Assembly: GCF_028453695.1 (NCBI RefSeq)
Contig: NC_135773.1
Span: 25,965,782 to 26,029,781, forward strand
DNA length: 64,000 bases
Direction: 5' to 3'
Source of the DNA: Augochlora pura
Taxonomy: Eukaryota > Arthropoda > Insecta > Hymenoptera > Halictidae
The notes beneath the pieces were generated by a model. The model was not told the origin of the DNA. It saw only the letters and a list, made by a program, of their open reading frames with translations, and searched no databases. Each line of letters begins with the position of its first letter. Within the stretch, counting starts at the first letter, position 1. A program made the translations under genes and the position numbers. Shown here one piece after another: positions 23,866 to 35,945 of the stretch.

Positions 23866-26575
23866 GTATCCCCATTAGGTAAGAAGGACCTACTACGCTT
23901 GTTCCATCATCAAATTTCGGTGACGCTGAAAGTTTACTTCCATGTGTTTCCGCGAGAAGTGTTAAGGTTTCTATTTTCTGTATTAGCTTCTCCCAATTTT
24001 TGCATCGATTCCTCCTATTTTTAAATAATCCTCCTCCACTTTCGTATTGACATCACCCACTATTGCTCGCGCGAATGAGGCCGCGTCAACGAAAGCTGCA
24101 GGTAAATATCCGTAACTCCTGTTTCAGACGGGCGAAAAATTTCGCCGAGATGGTAATCTTGACTTAAAAGGTACACGTCCGTTGCCGTGACGGCGTTCGA
24201 AAAGTGAGACGACCACGTTAAATGATCTCAGGGATCCCTCATTTCCTGGAGCTACGGTAGTTTCGATACACCTTGTCTATGCCACCTGACTTAATAAGCA
24301 TCATTATAAGTATCACAACTAATATGTATCATTAAAATAAACAGAATTTTTAAATGACACTATTGTTATTCCATCCTTTTCATCAGGCACGACGAGGAAA
24401 TGCATTCCATTGTCGAGGTACCTGATGTAATTTCGGTGAAACAACTGATTCGTTAACGCAGTGCGACGATTGTTAACCGGCGTAACGATCGTTACAGAAA
24501 CACGGGAAACTGGTCAGCGACGATATAAATGCGGGCCGCGTGACCACGTTACAAAAATATGGGACGGAGGCGTGGGACGACGCGTGGCGAATTAATTTTT
24601 CATCAGGCGACCGGGCACAGCCTTACCGCGGAATATTTTTTCATATCAAGGCACCACGGTCCATTTTTCGTGGACGTCCTTATTTCCATTTATCCGATGC
24701 TCGAGTGGTGCCCGAGCGTAATTAGGCACGTTGAATATTACATGAGGCCTGAGAATTTATTAAAATGATCTTCGGGCTCGCGTGATTGCAACACGCCCCA
24801 CGGTCCACGCGATTAAACGTTGCCGCCCGTTCGAGCCAACGATTTTCTCATCTGTTCGCCGCCGGAAAAATCAAAGTTATTAATTAAATGTCAACGACCG
24901 TATCAGATGCCACGGTGTACGTACACTTAATACATCCACCGGCTCGGACGCCCCCCAGACCCGTACACTTCACGAACGCTCTAATTTACGTTATCAGGGA
25001 TCCAATTTACCGGACAAATAATGTACCACATGTCCAATGGCATCATTTGCTTTGCTAATAATTCGCTTCCGCTTGGCTGCGCCAGTTTTATTAGACGCAG
25101 CGTGTTCCGCTCGTTTAACGTTAACCGCCCACGTTAGAATGCGCCGGTAATTAAAAATGAACCAGTTGTGGTCGCGTTAAGGATTTTTACATATCAAAGT
25201 CTATTGATATGTAAATTAATATATAACACGGTCGACCGGAAATAATCGACAAACGGACTTAGGTTATTATAAAACTAAATGACTCGCTATTACATCTCAA
25301 TTAGTCCTTAAATTACGTCTTGCGAGTCCACAGCGCCGGTAGCAAACGTTTTAATTATGACCGTAATCGTTGAGACGGCAATCGACGATTCCGATCGGTG
25401 GGTCGACGGCGGCGGCTGCAATTTCGCCGGAAACGGCGAAAAGAAGACGAAGGAAACGGAAGGGTGTGTGAAAAAGGGTGACGGCGCTCGCCGGAATCTC
25501 AGCGCGGGAGAATTTCGCCGAGAAAAATCCCGAGAATTCCAATATAAAAGGCCCTCGAGAACCTGAATGCACCTGCTGCCGCGGCGGATCCTTCGGTTCG
25601 ACACGCGATGAGAACTGCATCCGTCTCTCGTCGACGGAGAAATCCCTTCGCGCTCCGGGGAGTTCGAGGGAATACGAGTCGCGCGGCGCGGCGCGGCGCG
25701 GCACGGCGCGTTTCGCTCCTCGTCTGGCTGCAGGTGTGCACGTGTTTCTTAAGTTTCTGCTGCACTTTCGGTCCCCCGGATCCGTATCCGCGGCCCCGCC
25801 CACTCGAAATGCAATCGCTCGTTGCACGGTATCGCGGGTTTTCGGATCCCCGAGACTGTTTCGTTGTCTCGAGTACGGGGTACCTCGTTCCAGACTCGGT
25901 TGTTTCGTTGTTACGCTATCTCGACCTCGTTCGTTTTCACCGAGCACTATTTTACACACTCGAGATAATACCGCGATCTGTTAGAAACGGCCGGGGCTCT
26001 GTTCCCTAATAATGTTTATTTCAAACATGAACCGTCTTGGAATCGCGCGTACACAGCTTGCGCGAAGAATAAGCTCGCCGAGCTTTTGTTCGGAATTTCG
26101 TGTGCCGTTCGAGCCTCTCAATTCGTGGGTCGCGTAAGCTTGAGAATGTTCAATGTTCATTATTTACTCTCGTTACTTTATTTATTTTATTTTTTACATT
26201 ACTTACAATAGTTTGCGTTTTATTTGCTTCCTGTAGAAAAGCATCAACTATACCTCGTGGACACGCGATTCTACATAAACAAGCAGAAGCAAACCCTCTT
26301 TCGGGAAATAATTGTGTTAGCGTATTGTGCGGGTACCGGGTTGATGGATTGTTGTTTCGCATTTCTTAAATGGTTTCCCGAAACAAGTTCGAAACTTGCA
26401 GCGTAAACTTTTTGTTTAGTTAAAAGGCACAAAATGACTTCCATGTTGCGCGGGCAGCTAAATAGTTTCGAGATTATATTTATCCTTCGGTGCTTTTGCG
26501 ACAGAACGATAAAACAGTTCATAAATCTTAATAATTCTATTTACGAATCGAATAATTTCTTCTCTTTGCATTGTT
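23866..26575. other. non-coding interval
   Basis: No gene recognised. AT-rich to about 24460, then a mosaic of TAATTA-containing and GC-rich blocks to about 25300, then GC-rich to about 26000. Minus-strand frames of 202 and 98 codons (25308-25959) overlap a 168-codon plus frame and are attributed to composition. TATAAATGCGGGCC near 24525 and TATAAAAGGCCC near 25543 are TATA-like but unsupported by a downstream gene. Confidence 0.5.
25681..25710 (+). repeat. GCGCG pentamer microsatellite
   Basis: Six units of GCGCG with one GCACG variant; the same repeat class as CCGCG on the other strand. Confidence 0.85.
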
Positions 26576-26576
26576 A

Positions 26577-26641
26577 AATATTGCATATTAATAATATCGA
26601 ATAATAATAATATTGCATATTAATAATATTGCATATTAATT
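26577..26641 (+). repeat. AATATTGCATATTAAT short tandem repeat
   Basis: The 16-bp word occurs three times with AATAATA spacers. Each unit is close to palindromic (ATTGCAT, ATTAAT). AT-only apart from one GC step per unit. Confidence 0.7.
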
Positions 26642-27218
26642 ACTCGTGTGCTGTCAATGAACCAGTTAGTCTGAAATTATTTCATAAAACCGTATTGATC
26701 ATCATAATTGAAAAAGAACGATATTATGTACCACACTTTCGTTGTGTCTTTTATTCCGAACCTGTACTAACAATGATTTATTTATGATCTACACTGCAAA
26801 CACAAGTGGGTCAACAGCCGACATACAGTCCGCGTTTACTTATCATGTTACTCCCACTTAAACTTCATAAAAATACATGAAGCCAAACATAGATATATGT
26901 CTCGAAGTAAATGATTCAAAAGTGCTAGACTGAGATACTAAGTAAAACAGCGTTTAAAAATCTCTCAATAAAATTGATAATACGAATAAGAAAAGAAATA
27001 GTCCAATAAACTATAATATTCGGCAATAAACGCTGTCTCTTAATAACCTGTGATCTTTTAATCTATCTCCGCCTAGGATTCCATTATTTCGGGACGCAAA
27101 AACGATCGCGAGGTATTATCGCGGTGACATGTGGGAGTCAACGTTCCGAGAATCGCTGGTGCCGCTACTCGCATGCGAATTAAAAGATAAAGGATCAGCG
27201 TGGCCAGCAACAAGTAAC
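26642..27218. other. non-coding interval, AT-rich
   Basis: No gene, RNA gene or further repeat recognised. Confidence 0.5.
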
Positions 27219-27219
<1 letters not shown>

Positions 27220-27259
<40 letters not shown>

Positions 27260-27260
27260 G
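27220..27260 (+). repeat. (AAGC)n tetranucleotide microsatellite
   Basis: About ten uninterrupted AAGC units. On the minus strand the repeat reads LLACLLACLL, an artefactual hydrophobic peptide. Confidence 0.9.
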
Positions 27261-28509
27261 AGCGCCGTCAGCGCGATAATCATCGGGCCGGTTTGCATCC
27301 GTTAAAAAGAAAAGGCGTTCCTCTTTAAATCGGTCGACGAGCTTGCGGAAAGCCCGGCCGATTAAGAATAAAAAATTGGCCCGCGGGAGTGGTTAACGCG
27401 TTCCCTCCTTGGCCCCGACCTAATCCCGAGCGTTAAATACGTCGTCAGTCTCCCGCCTAAGTGCTCCGTCCTACGGACGAATTCGCACGAATGGAACCGG
27501 AAACTATATCGAGGCCCGGGCTTTTTCGTTCGAGGGGGGGAATCTCACGCTCGATTAATAATCGATTTTCGCATTAGCGACCTCCGGGCAACCGGGCTCC
27601 GCGGACGATGCCTCCTCCACCTCCTCCACCTCCTACGGACGGAGATGATCTCGCGTGAAATACCATAGCCAGCGTGCTAAGCGAGCCGCCTCGAACCGCC
27701 TCGAACCGCCGCCTTAATAAATTCCCCCGCGTTCCCGGCTTACGCGGACGATATTTTTCTGATCAGGGATTTAAGGATTTCATGTCCAGGCGATCGACGA
27801 ATCTCACTGCCAGGGGCGGGGGGGAGCTGCCGGGTTTTTAAGCCGCGTTCTTATCGGACGAGCATACCAGCGTTCCGCAAACCTGGCGTGTTGCGCGTTC
27901 GACCGTAGCGCGAAAACCCGAAGCGATATTGAACTGTGAATCTCTGAGAACATCCATTTTATTCTGACTTTTTCTCAAGAAATACAGGCTCAAGGATAGA
28001 CCTGAGAAATCTTAATTCTTAAAACTACTCGTAATTCTTAAAGACTACGGAGTATTGAGAGATCCTCTTCCTTTTCCTCGCGGCATAACGCTACAAAGAC
28101 TGGCTGCAAATAGTTCGCGAACACTTCCAGCGACGACATTTTTGAAAATAATTCGCGAATGATTTACGCGCGGTAGTACGGTTAAAAATATTCGATGGAA
28201 TATTCCACAGTCACGGTTCGAGTCCGATCGATACATATTTCACCGAGCTTGGTTCTAATTCCGTGCGTTCGGAGTCCGTTTATCCCGTAGCGCGGCACAG
28301 TTTATTTGCAGGGTTTTTGATGTATCCGTGAGCGAGCATCGCGAGGCCGGCCAGGGCCGGGTTCGATCGAGCAGGCGCAAATCGAGCATTCGATTCTTCA
28401 TGAAGTTTCTCAGATGCTGGGCACAAAGAAAATCGGTTTCGAGTAGTTAACCCGGATCGTGCTCGGAATTTCTGGTGAACGGAAAATTCTAATTTAAATT
28501 TGGCGTGTA
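27261..28509. other. non-coding interval
   Basis: GC-rich to about 27900, with CCTCCACCTCCTCCACCTCC near 27609-27630 and a doubled TCGAACCGCC near 27690. No gene recognised. GGTTCGAGTCC at about 28216 resembles a tRNA B box but lacks the rest of a tRNA. Confidence 0.5.
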
Positions 28510-28511
28510 TA

Positions 28512-28606
28512 CAGTCGGTCCCATAAGTATTCGTACCCTCGTTGCTTATAAGAGAAATTTGTTGGAATCAAGGGACGCATGTAGGATTTTGCAATAATCT
28601 TTTTAT
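28512..28606 (+). mobile_element. Tc1/mariner-like element, one end (same family as 12690)
   Basis: After TA (28510-28511) the sequence begins CAGTCGGTCCCATAAGTATT and follows the reverse complement of the right half of the 12690-12887 MITE for about 95 bp (including GAGAAATTTGTTG and GCATGTAGGATTTTGCAATAA). Beyond that it diverges into different AT-rich DNA. The opposite end is not found in the next kilobase. This could be the end of a longer, decayed parent element or a truncated copy. Confidence 0.75.
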
Positions 28607-30618
28607 CATGAATGAACACATGCATAAAGTTTGTTTATACCAAATTATAACAAAATTGATTAACTGATAACAAAAATATATTGATGATACTCCTCGTAGA
28701 TTTACTCCTCCAGACGTCAAGGACTTCGAGATACCCAATAATATCGCACGAGCCGGGAATCAAACTGTCCAATAATTCAATTTAATATAAAATATTGAGT
28801 GACATCGATTCATCGTGTGCAACTATTGCTCCGATGTTTCCTGGCTGAAAAAGAAAGCAAGCATACATCGAAAAATAGAGAACGAAGCGACCGAAACGAT
28901 ATCGTGCCATGGGTATCCATAAATGTCCCAATATTTCAGAACAGATTGCTATTGACACAATATTTTACGCAATACGCTCCGCAAACGATTGCTATCATCG
29001 TGCAACAATATCAGACGTTTCGAATTCGCTGGGGAATAATGGTTCCGTCGCTGCTTAAACAAACTTCGGCTACGACGAATGCGGAAGCAAAAATAAAATG
29101 CGGATCGGTTTGACAACGGAAACAGCTTAACAAGTCGAGAACGCTGTAAGCACGATGTCGAAAAAAGAACGGAGCGTTCCCGTGTGCCCCGAAGAAAGTA
29201 ATTTGATATTCAGTGTCCATCACGGAGGTTATAAAAAGAACAATATTGCCGGCGATATACGCGATATATACAGCTAAAAATAACGAACTGGAGCGCGGGC
29301 GCGACTGTCGTCGTCGTTACCCGGGAAAGGAAGACGCATAAAGGAGGCGGCTGGCGGAATCGTGTCAGTGACACGTCCTGTGTAAAAATAATTCACGACA
29401 CCTCTCTCTCTGAATTTCATCGAGGCTCTCGGGGAACGTCGTTCGGGCGAGAATCGACTCTCATTCGCTCCCGGACGCACCGGAATTATTCTGGAAAATG
29501 AATATATTCCGGTCGGCGCGCGCTCGCCCCCCTCTAAGGGGTCACGAGCGCGGCATACATTTCCCTTTATTCGATAACATTTACCGAACGGCGTATCCGC
29601 GCGGTTCCCGGCCACTGAAAAATTGACATTTATGCCGCGCGTATTTATCGTCACGGATTCCGGGGGCCGGCTCTCGAGGCATCGTCGCGGATTCCACGTC
29701 CGATAGGATCCGTGCCGCGCGTGGATCATACGAACTAACGCCAAGACGTTTCGAATAACTCGGCTTCCTATCGCATAATACGATCTGTCTCATGAATACA
29801 ATTCCCTATACCCGATGCCCCGATTCGGTCTTGTCTCCCTCGTCACGAGCCCGCGACCAGTCAACGCCGAGAGCAAACCGAATCGGCCGCGATGTTTTTC
29901 GCGCGTTCCCCCGTTTCGACCCGGACTAATCGATTTTCACGTGGAGACGTCGGCCTATTTGCAAACCAAAACTATAAATACAATAACGCGTCGTTAATTT
30001 ATGGTTACGTTATTTACATATGGAAAACAATCATTGATACTATATATTAAAATATCCATACTTTAACGACGTGTATGAAATGACTGACTCTATCTTCTTT
30101 CGTTTGAAAAAAAGTATGATAAGATAGTAGTAATAACAACGGCAATAATAATGACGATGACAGAAATGATAAAATTTTCAAAATGTTTCTATACATATGG
30201 CATCGGGGGGTCGCGCAATTATGGGATTTCCCAGGAACACTTAACATCCGCGGCGGTATTGCGAGCATTAAATGCAACACGATTTGATTTATTATTTGTA
30301 CAGTAGAATGGAATCTCTTTGATTATATTTGAGCTGTCAGATATTGATTACAATTAATAAACCTGTGGTTGCCCAAACGCAAATCATAAACTGTTGCTTT
30401 CATATTTCGTCTAGCTACATCAAATAATGAAGTCATTTTATTGGAACAGGTTAAATATGAACATTGGTTCAGATGATTAACTAATTCGTTATCCCCTTGT
30501 CGTATCAAATCGTTTCGGAACCCATGCCTACGTGTGTATAAATTGGTTCTACAGTAATTCGCGCGGACACATGAAAAGAATTTGTATGTGTGATCCGTTT
30601 GCTTAACGAATCAATCAA
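28607..30618. other. non-coding interval
   Basis: No gene recognised. A 104-codon plus frame at 28799-29113, downstream of the Tc1-like end, shows no transposase motif that I can see. GC-rich at about 29280-29960, then AT-rich. Confidence 0.5.
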
Positions 30619-30770
30619 TTTAGAGTTAAATGTTTCGGGATTAGATTTTAGAGTTTAGAATTTAAAGATTAGAGTTTAGAGTTTACAGATTAGAGTTTAC
30701 ATATTAAACATTAGAGTTTAGAGTTTAGAGAACTAGATGTTTAAAGTTTAGAGATTAGATATTTAGTGTT
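30619..30770 (+). repeat. degenerate TTTAGAG / ATTAGAG heptamer array
   Basis: About 150 bp in which TTTAGAG, ATTAGAG and variants (TTTAAAG, TTTACAG) recur in near-continuous register, with some units of six or eight. The unit is one step from the plant-type telomere heptamer TTTAGGG, but differs from the insect TTAGG. Interpreted as an old simple repeat. Confidence 0.75.
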
Positions 30771-32329
30771 CCCTTTTGATCTTCCATGGCAGCAAGCAAC
30801 TTACGTTATATTATAATAATTATAACGATAACATATATTCACTACATCTCGCAGATCGAGCGATCGTTGAGCAGACATTCATTTAGCACAAATTGTTTTC
30901 GCAAAACGCAGAAGGCAAAAGAGGATCAAAGACCGTCAAATGCTCATCGCAGATCATCCAAAGCATCGCTGCCTCTCGCTTTCGTATCAGCGCTTTCATC
31001 AGCGGCAGAGAGCGCGCGTATCAGCATATAAAGCATTAAAAAAAAAAGAATGTCATATTCATCGATTTCAAAGTCCCGGAAATTACGGCATCGTTCGCAA
31101 AAATATTGTCGAAACATGTCCATACGGATTGCGGCGAGCGTGCTTGTCTGATTGATTGGAGAGTAAATCTGTGAGAACGATGTCTCGACGAATGCGCCGG
31201 GCACAACGGGGTATGTACTTCGGCAAAGTAAAATCAATATCTCCCGAAAAAAACACAGAGCGGAGTGCCGCGGCAGCAAATACCCCGGATCATTCTTGCC
31301 AGTCGACACGAACATTACCGATTTCGTATCCGCGGTGAAAAGTTTCTCGGGCACGTAGGCGTCGCGCGTCGCCTCGCCTCGCCTCGCCTCGCCTCGCGCG
31401 TCTCCGTGGCCGGATTACATCGGGATTCCTCTGTTTCGCGGGCGGTTTCTATATTCCCGGTGCCCTCTCGCGCGCGCTATGAAAAGAAGAGATTGGAAAT
31501 CCTTCGGTGTCGAGGGTATTGCGGATCTGAAAGGCGGAGAGAGGTCGTGTGACACGTGTCAAGAATACGCGGGAACCCGCGCGCCACCGAGAAATAGACA
31601 AACCTTTGTTCTTTTTCGTTCTCCTCGTTTTGTCCCCGGCCTGCAAGCCCTGCCCCCCTCTTTCTCTATCCCCCTCTCTGTCGCCGTGCCCTGGCGCGCC
31701 GCGCCGTTCGAAAAGCGGCGAGGACGGAAAGCTTCCTGCTTTATTCCAAACCGAATTTCCTGCGGATTTCTTCCCGGGACGCTGTCGAATTAGGGAGAAA
31801 TTGAATTGCCGCCGAGCAATCCTTAAGAGGAAACTACAACGTTGCCGGAGAGAAAAAAAAATGGTCGCTCTCCATACGTCGGTGTTCAGGGAAGGAATTG
31901 TAAGCTTGAGTTGTTCCTTTTGCAGTTATTGACAACTTGATCATTTATTGCAGTTAACTTTTTGCAGTTATAACATGTCTTTTGTTTTAAAGATTATTGC
32001 AATCGGAAAACTAATCGTTTCAAGTATGAAGGGAATGGTACGGGGTTAATTAATCTAGAATTAAGTAGGAATTAATAGACAAGTTTGAAAAGATGCTATA
32101 CGACGCCGGCCGACGAACCGTTTTTAATAGTTTTCCACGTTCGATCACGGTTGATCGGCGACCCAAAAACGGCGCAACGAGAAATCAAACGCCGCGGCGG
32201 CTCGCATTAGTTAAATCCTAATGCGGCGCAATTAATTGCCCGGGCGAACACGTATGCTCCGCAAGATTTATACGTGCCGTAAACCGCAAACAAGGGACAC
32301 GTTGTTGCCTCCCTCCGCCCCGGTGTCCG
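30771..32329. other. non-coding interval
   Basis: No gene recognised. GC-rich at about 31260-31800. Minus and plus open frames of up to 136 codons have no motifs. Confidence 0.5.
31369..31398 (+). repeat. (CGCCT)n pentamer microsatellite
   Basis: About six units of TCGCC/CGCCT, uninterrupted. Confidence 0.85.
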
Positions 32330-32712
32330 TGGAAAGAAACACCCGTAGAACGGAGCAAACTCTGCGGGAGAGAGATTCGGACGACGTGAAAATAAAAGAG
32401 CGAGCAACAATGAGAAAGAGAGAAGAAACGGAAACGAAGAGGAACAGGGGAGAACGGGGGAGGAAGTGGGAACGTGATAGAAAGGACAGCGCGTACTGTA
32501 TACAACGAGCAAACCGGGTGTACGAGCTAAATCCTGGAAACGGGACAGAGAGACGAAGAGTGGAAACGAGAGAGAAAGAGAAATACATTGAGAGAGACAG
32601 AGAGAGAGAGAGAAAAAAACAAAAAGAGAAAGAGAGTGAGAAAGAGCGAGAGAGAGAGAGAAAGAGGGAGAGAGGGAAGGTGGAAGAGGTAGGAGGCGAC
32701 GGAGGCAGAGAA
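32330..32712 (+). repeat. purine-rich GA tract with microsatellite core
   Basis: About 380 bp strongly biased to A and G on the plus strand, ending in nearly pure GAGAGA/AAAGAG from about 32545. The complementary strand gives a 169-codon Leu/Ser/Phe-rich frame and the plus strand a 161-codon Arg/Glu-rich frame. Both are direct consequences of the repeat. Long purine strands can form triplex DNA. Confidence 0.8.
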
Positions 32713-33136
32713 ACATTTTAGCCGGTTATATGCAGTATGAGTTGTTGCCAAAAAATATCAAAAATCTTCTGGCCGGCAGCCAATGGAGGTTGAACACAAA
32801 CCACGGACACACGCACGGCGAATAGCCAGCCGAATAATAGGACTTTATTGTTGGACGTATAAGCCCGTGTACGTGGTGTACGTATTCGTTCGTGTCTCTT
32901 TTTCGACTTAGATATTGCACTTTCAGTGGCCTGATCGAAGATTCGATTTCACCCGGTCGGCTGAGATCGTTCTTTTAGTCATGCTGCTCTAGCGGAAAGT
33001 GTCATGAAATTCGTCTCTTAGATAGACGCTATAATTTTCCAGAAAAATATTTCTCAAAGTATAACGTTTCCCTTTGAAAATTGAAAAGAAGAACATAGAG
33101 AAGGATGCTTATGGTTTCTTTGGGATATGTCAGATT
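32713..33136. other. non-coding interval
   Basis: No gene or repeat recognised up to the start of the 185-bp tandem repeat. Confidence 0.5.
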
Positions 33137-33694
33137 CGGGTATTAAGCCGCCTGTGGCTCATTTTTGGCCTTTGGGCGAGTTTTCAAAAACTTTCCCGTA
33201 GAACAATTTGAACCGCAGGTAGCTTAAATTGAAGCTGAAAGTGCCTACTTTACGATCCCGGAAGGTACATTCCCGAGAAACCGCCTGGGATTTTTTTATG
33301 ATTTTTTAAATCAAACAATCGGGGGTATTAGGCCGCCTGAGGCTCATTCTTGGCCCTTGGGCGAGTTTTCAAAAACTTTCCCGTAGAGCAATTTGAACCG
33401 CAGGTAGCTTAAATTGAAGCTGAAAGTGTCTACTTTCGATCCCGGAAGGTACATTCCCGAGAAACCGCCTGGGATTTTTTTATGATTTTTTAAATCAAAC
33501 AATCGGGGGTATTAGGCCGTCTGAGGCTCATTCTTGGCCTTTGGGCGAGTTTTCAAAAACTTTGCCGTGGAGCAATTTGAACCGCAGGTAGCTTAAATTG
33601 AAGCTGAAAGTGTCTACTTTACGATCCCAGAAGGTACATTCCCGTAAAACGGACTGGGATTTTTTTATGATTTTTTGCATCTACTTTTCGGGGG
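33137..33694 (+). repeat. tandem repeat of a 185-bp unit, three copies
   Basis: Three head-to-tail copies begin with CGGG(GG)TATTA, with TATTA at 33141, 33326 and 33510 (periods 185 and 184). Copies 1 and 2 differ at about seven positions (about 96 percent identity). Copy 3 is nearly as close until its last about 40 bp, where it diverges. Each unit contains the palindrome GCCTGAGGC or a variant, a CAATTT...AAATTG inverted pair and AGCTT-AAATTG-AAGCT, so each could fold. No open frame runs across all three. The unit is unlike the transposon termini in this window and its origin is unknown; a recent local amplification or a satellite monomer are both possible. Confidence 0.9.
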
Positions 33695-35204
33695 TCCTGC
33701 TGTGTATCTGGAGGGTTCAAAAGGTTGTTGTCTACTATGAGCTGCTAGATCCAAGGCCGTAATCTTGTATAAATTCCACATACGTCGGAATAATTCATGT
33801 GCGGAGAAGCGAAGGGTCGTATAGGTGATTACTTAGGTTTTGATACGGTCTCGTGACACTCTTATGGCTTTTATCGCAGCTGCAGCATAAACCTGCGCTT
33901 TGTTTTCCGTCTGTTTAGCGATCCAGTGTTAAAAACGCTCGATCGGGGATCATCGATCGGTGAACGATGGGACGAGGCGAGCAACCGAGCGATTCAATAA
34001 CTTCCGGACGGAGGAGTTCGCGAACTTTCTTCGTTTTCCCGGGGTCCCGCTATCGCGCCGTTTTCCCCGGCTATCCCCGTTCGCCGACGGCCGCGGCTCA
34101 AGAACGGCAATAGAAACTTTTCTAGTCGCGAACAAGCATCTATAATTAACGATCGAAGTTACACTCCGTTCTACTCGCGCGGCGGCCGGGCCGGGTATTA
34201 TCATCAATTTCGTGTAATTGCATAACGGGTCTGTATATTAGGGAATAAATTGACGTCCTGTGTCATCTAATTAGCGCGTGGGAGCGTGTGCTAGCGCGAC
34301 CGCGCCCGCGCGCGCATACTTCGAATTGTTTGAGCGCGTAATTATCGCGAATTTCTCGCGAGCGCCGGTTGGTAATTAGTGATAAAACGTTATCAAGCTG
34401 CATAATTATCGGGGACGGATATGCGTCGCCCGTGTACAATGACGCATCCTCCGGAAACCGATACGTGATGTTTTCGCGCCTCGCTTCCTAGACCGTTGTT
34501 TGCGACGATCATGTTTATACCGCCCGGCGAGCAGTCGATATCGCCGCCGGGCCACGTCCAGGTCAATGGGAATGAATCTCGTTAACATCCAAGGAGTCCC
34601 AGCGCGACTACTTCGCCGGCGTTCGCTCCGCCTCGCGCGACAGCCTCGGAGTTTCGTGGCTTCCGGTTATTTCACCGGTGATGGAAGGACTCGAAAATTA
34701 GTTCAGAAGTTCGCCCCCTCGAAGGTATCCTTATCTTTAACTCTCCATGGCCGGCACAGTCTTCTGACTTGCTCGGGACTTTTTATTGTCCCGGGGAAAC
34801 TGCGCTTGCCAGGTTCGCAACTCCGATCCAGCCGGTCCCGCGTTGTTCCGTCTTTGGAAACGTCGCGGTTACATTGTATATGGAAATTCTAACTAAACAA
34901 TTTCTTGCGGGAGACGTTACAGCGCAAAGCGTTGCTGGAAATTGTTTCTATTTATATTCGCGATTTCGACGACGAATTTTTAACACTTCACAGACTGGTC
35001 ATTCCGTCGTAAAAAAGCTCAATGTTAAATTTTCGTTTCCATTTTGATTTTATTTATTTTATTAATCGCGAATGATATTTAATATTTACAAAATTATGTA
35101 ATAACAGTGAAGCTTACGGTAGTTCAATGTAACACATTGATCTTAATAATATATATCAAATTATTGGTTACTATGATAACCGATTCACGGAATTTTATTA
35201 CTTA
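33695..35204. other. non-coding interval
   Basis: No gene recognised. GC-rich at about 33900-34880 with alternating GC-type words near 34290-34315. Open frames are below 131 codons and lack motifs. Confidence 0.5.
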
Positions 35205-35340
35205 TCTCATTATTTATTATTATTTTAATTCCATTATTTATCTAATTATCAGTTATTATTTTAATTTTATTGTCTATCTTATTATGTCTTTTTATTTCTA
35301 TTTCATCATATATTATTAGTTTTATTGTATTATTTTTATT
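35200..35340 (+). repeat. AT-rich degenerate repeat
   Basis: TTATTTATTATTATTTTAAT-like words recur four to five times with irregular spacing (about 28-35 bp). It reads Ile/Tyr/Phe-rich and is non-coding. Confidence 0.5.
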
Positions 35341-35837
35341 TGCAGATCCACACAGAATCACGACATTATGATTTCTATGCGCAGATTCATGACAGGATCC
35401 CTCGATCAACAAAATCGAGAAGCACAGTTTCCGAGACACTGGCCTCGCGTCTGGGGGAGGCGGAGCCTGTATTTGAATGAACATATACGCGAATCGGATC
35501 TCATGAAAGAAGGGATTGGAATTTCATATCTTCGAGAACAAAGAAAGGCAGCTGTAACGAAATTCCATTCTACATTTTTGGATTATGCAGCCTCTTGGTT
35601 TGCAAATTTCAACACGGGGACCACTATGTTTGAAATTCTATCCGAGATCTCGGCGAGCGTCGCTTCCCCAGGATAATGCGCTCGCATATGCACTAAATAC
35701 AATACGTATGCAACTGACAAGCAGAGCAATCAACTTCTATCGAAGATTGAAATTCGTCCTCGATATTAGTCAAAGTATAGGAGACTGCTAGCTAGGAGGC
35801 TGCTAATTTATATTTTGTAATTACAGTAAATTCTCCT
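35341..35837. other. non-coding interval
   Basis: No gene recognised. A 102-codon plus frame at 35368-35676 has no identifiable domain. Confidence 0.45.
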
Positions 35838-35945
35838 AATCCTCTGCACTCCAGGCCATTTTAAGCCTAAATCTAAAATAGCTATTTTAACCAGCTGCAT
35901 TTCTATTTTACATAATACTATTTATGAATATGTAATTGAGTCTAG
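35838..35945 (+). mobile_element. diverged TTAA-target MITE, family B (left part)
   Basis: CTAATCCTCTGCACTC followed by GGCCATTTTAAGC, an ATCTAAAAT block and CATTTCTATTTTACATAATA parallels the left end of the complete family B element at 46840, with about three of four positions shared. The TTAA is mutated to CTAA and the right end is not placed. It is an old copy. Confidence 0.5.

Noticed and set aside
24521..24540. TATAAA-type motifs (also near 231, 25543 and 57591) as promoters
   Set aside because: No initiator, no downstream coding region, and such words are frequent in a mosaic AT/GC genome.
25351..25984. 202-codon minus and 168-codon plus frames overlapping each other
   Set aside because: GC-rich chance frames; neither has motifs and both cover the GCGCG pentamer repeat.
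27116..27298. Hydrophobic LLACLLACLL peptide on the minus strand
   Set aside because: Translation of the (AAGC)n microsatellite.
28205..28235. GGTTCGAGTCC resembling a tRNA B box
   Set aside because: No D-arm, no acceptor stem, and the T stem pairs in only three of five positions.
30619..30770. Heptamer array as a true telomere repeat
   Set aside because: The unit is TTTAGAG rather than insect TTAGG, is heavily degenerate and lies inside unique sequence; retained only as a repeat.
32207..32721. 169-codon (minus) and 161-codon (plus) low-complexity frames
   Set aside because: Both are translations of a GA/TC-rich tract and complement each other.
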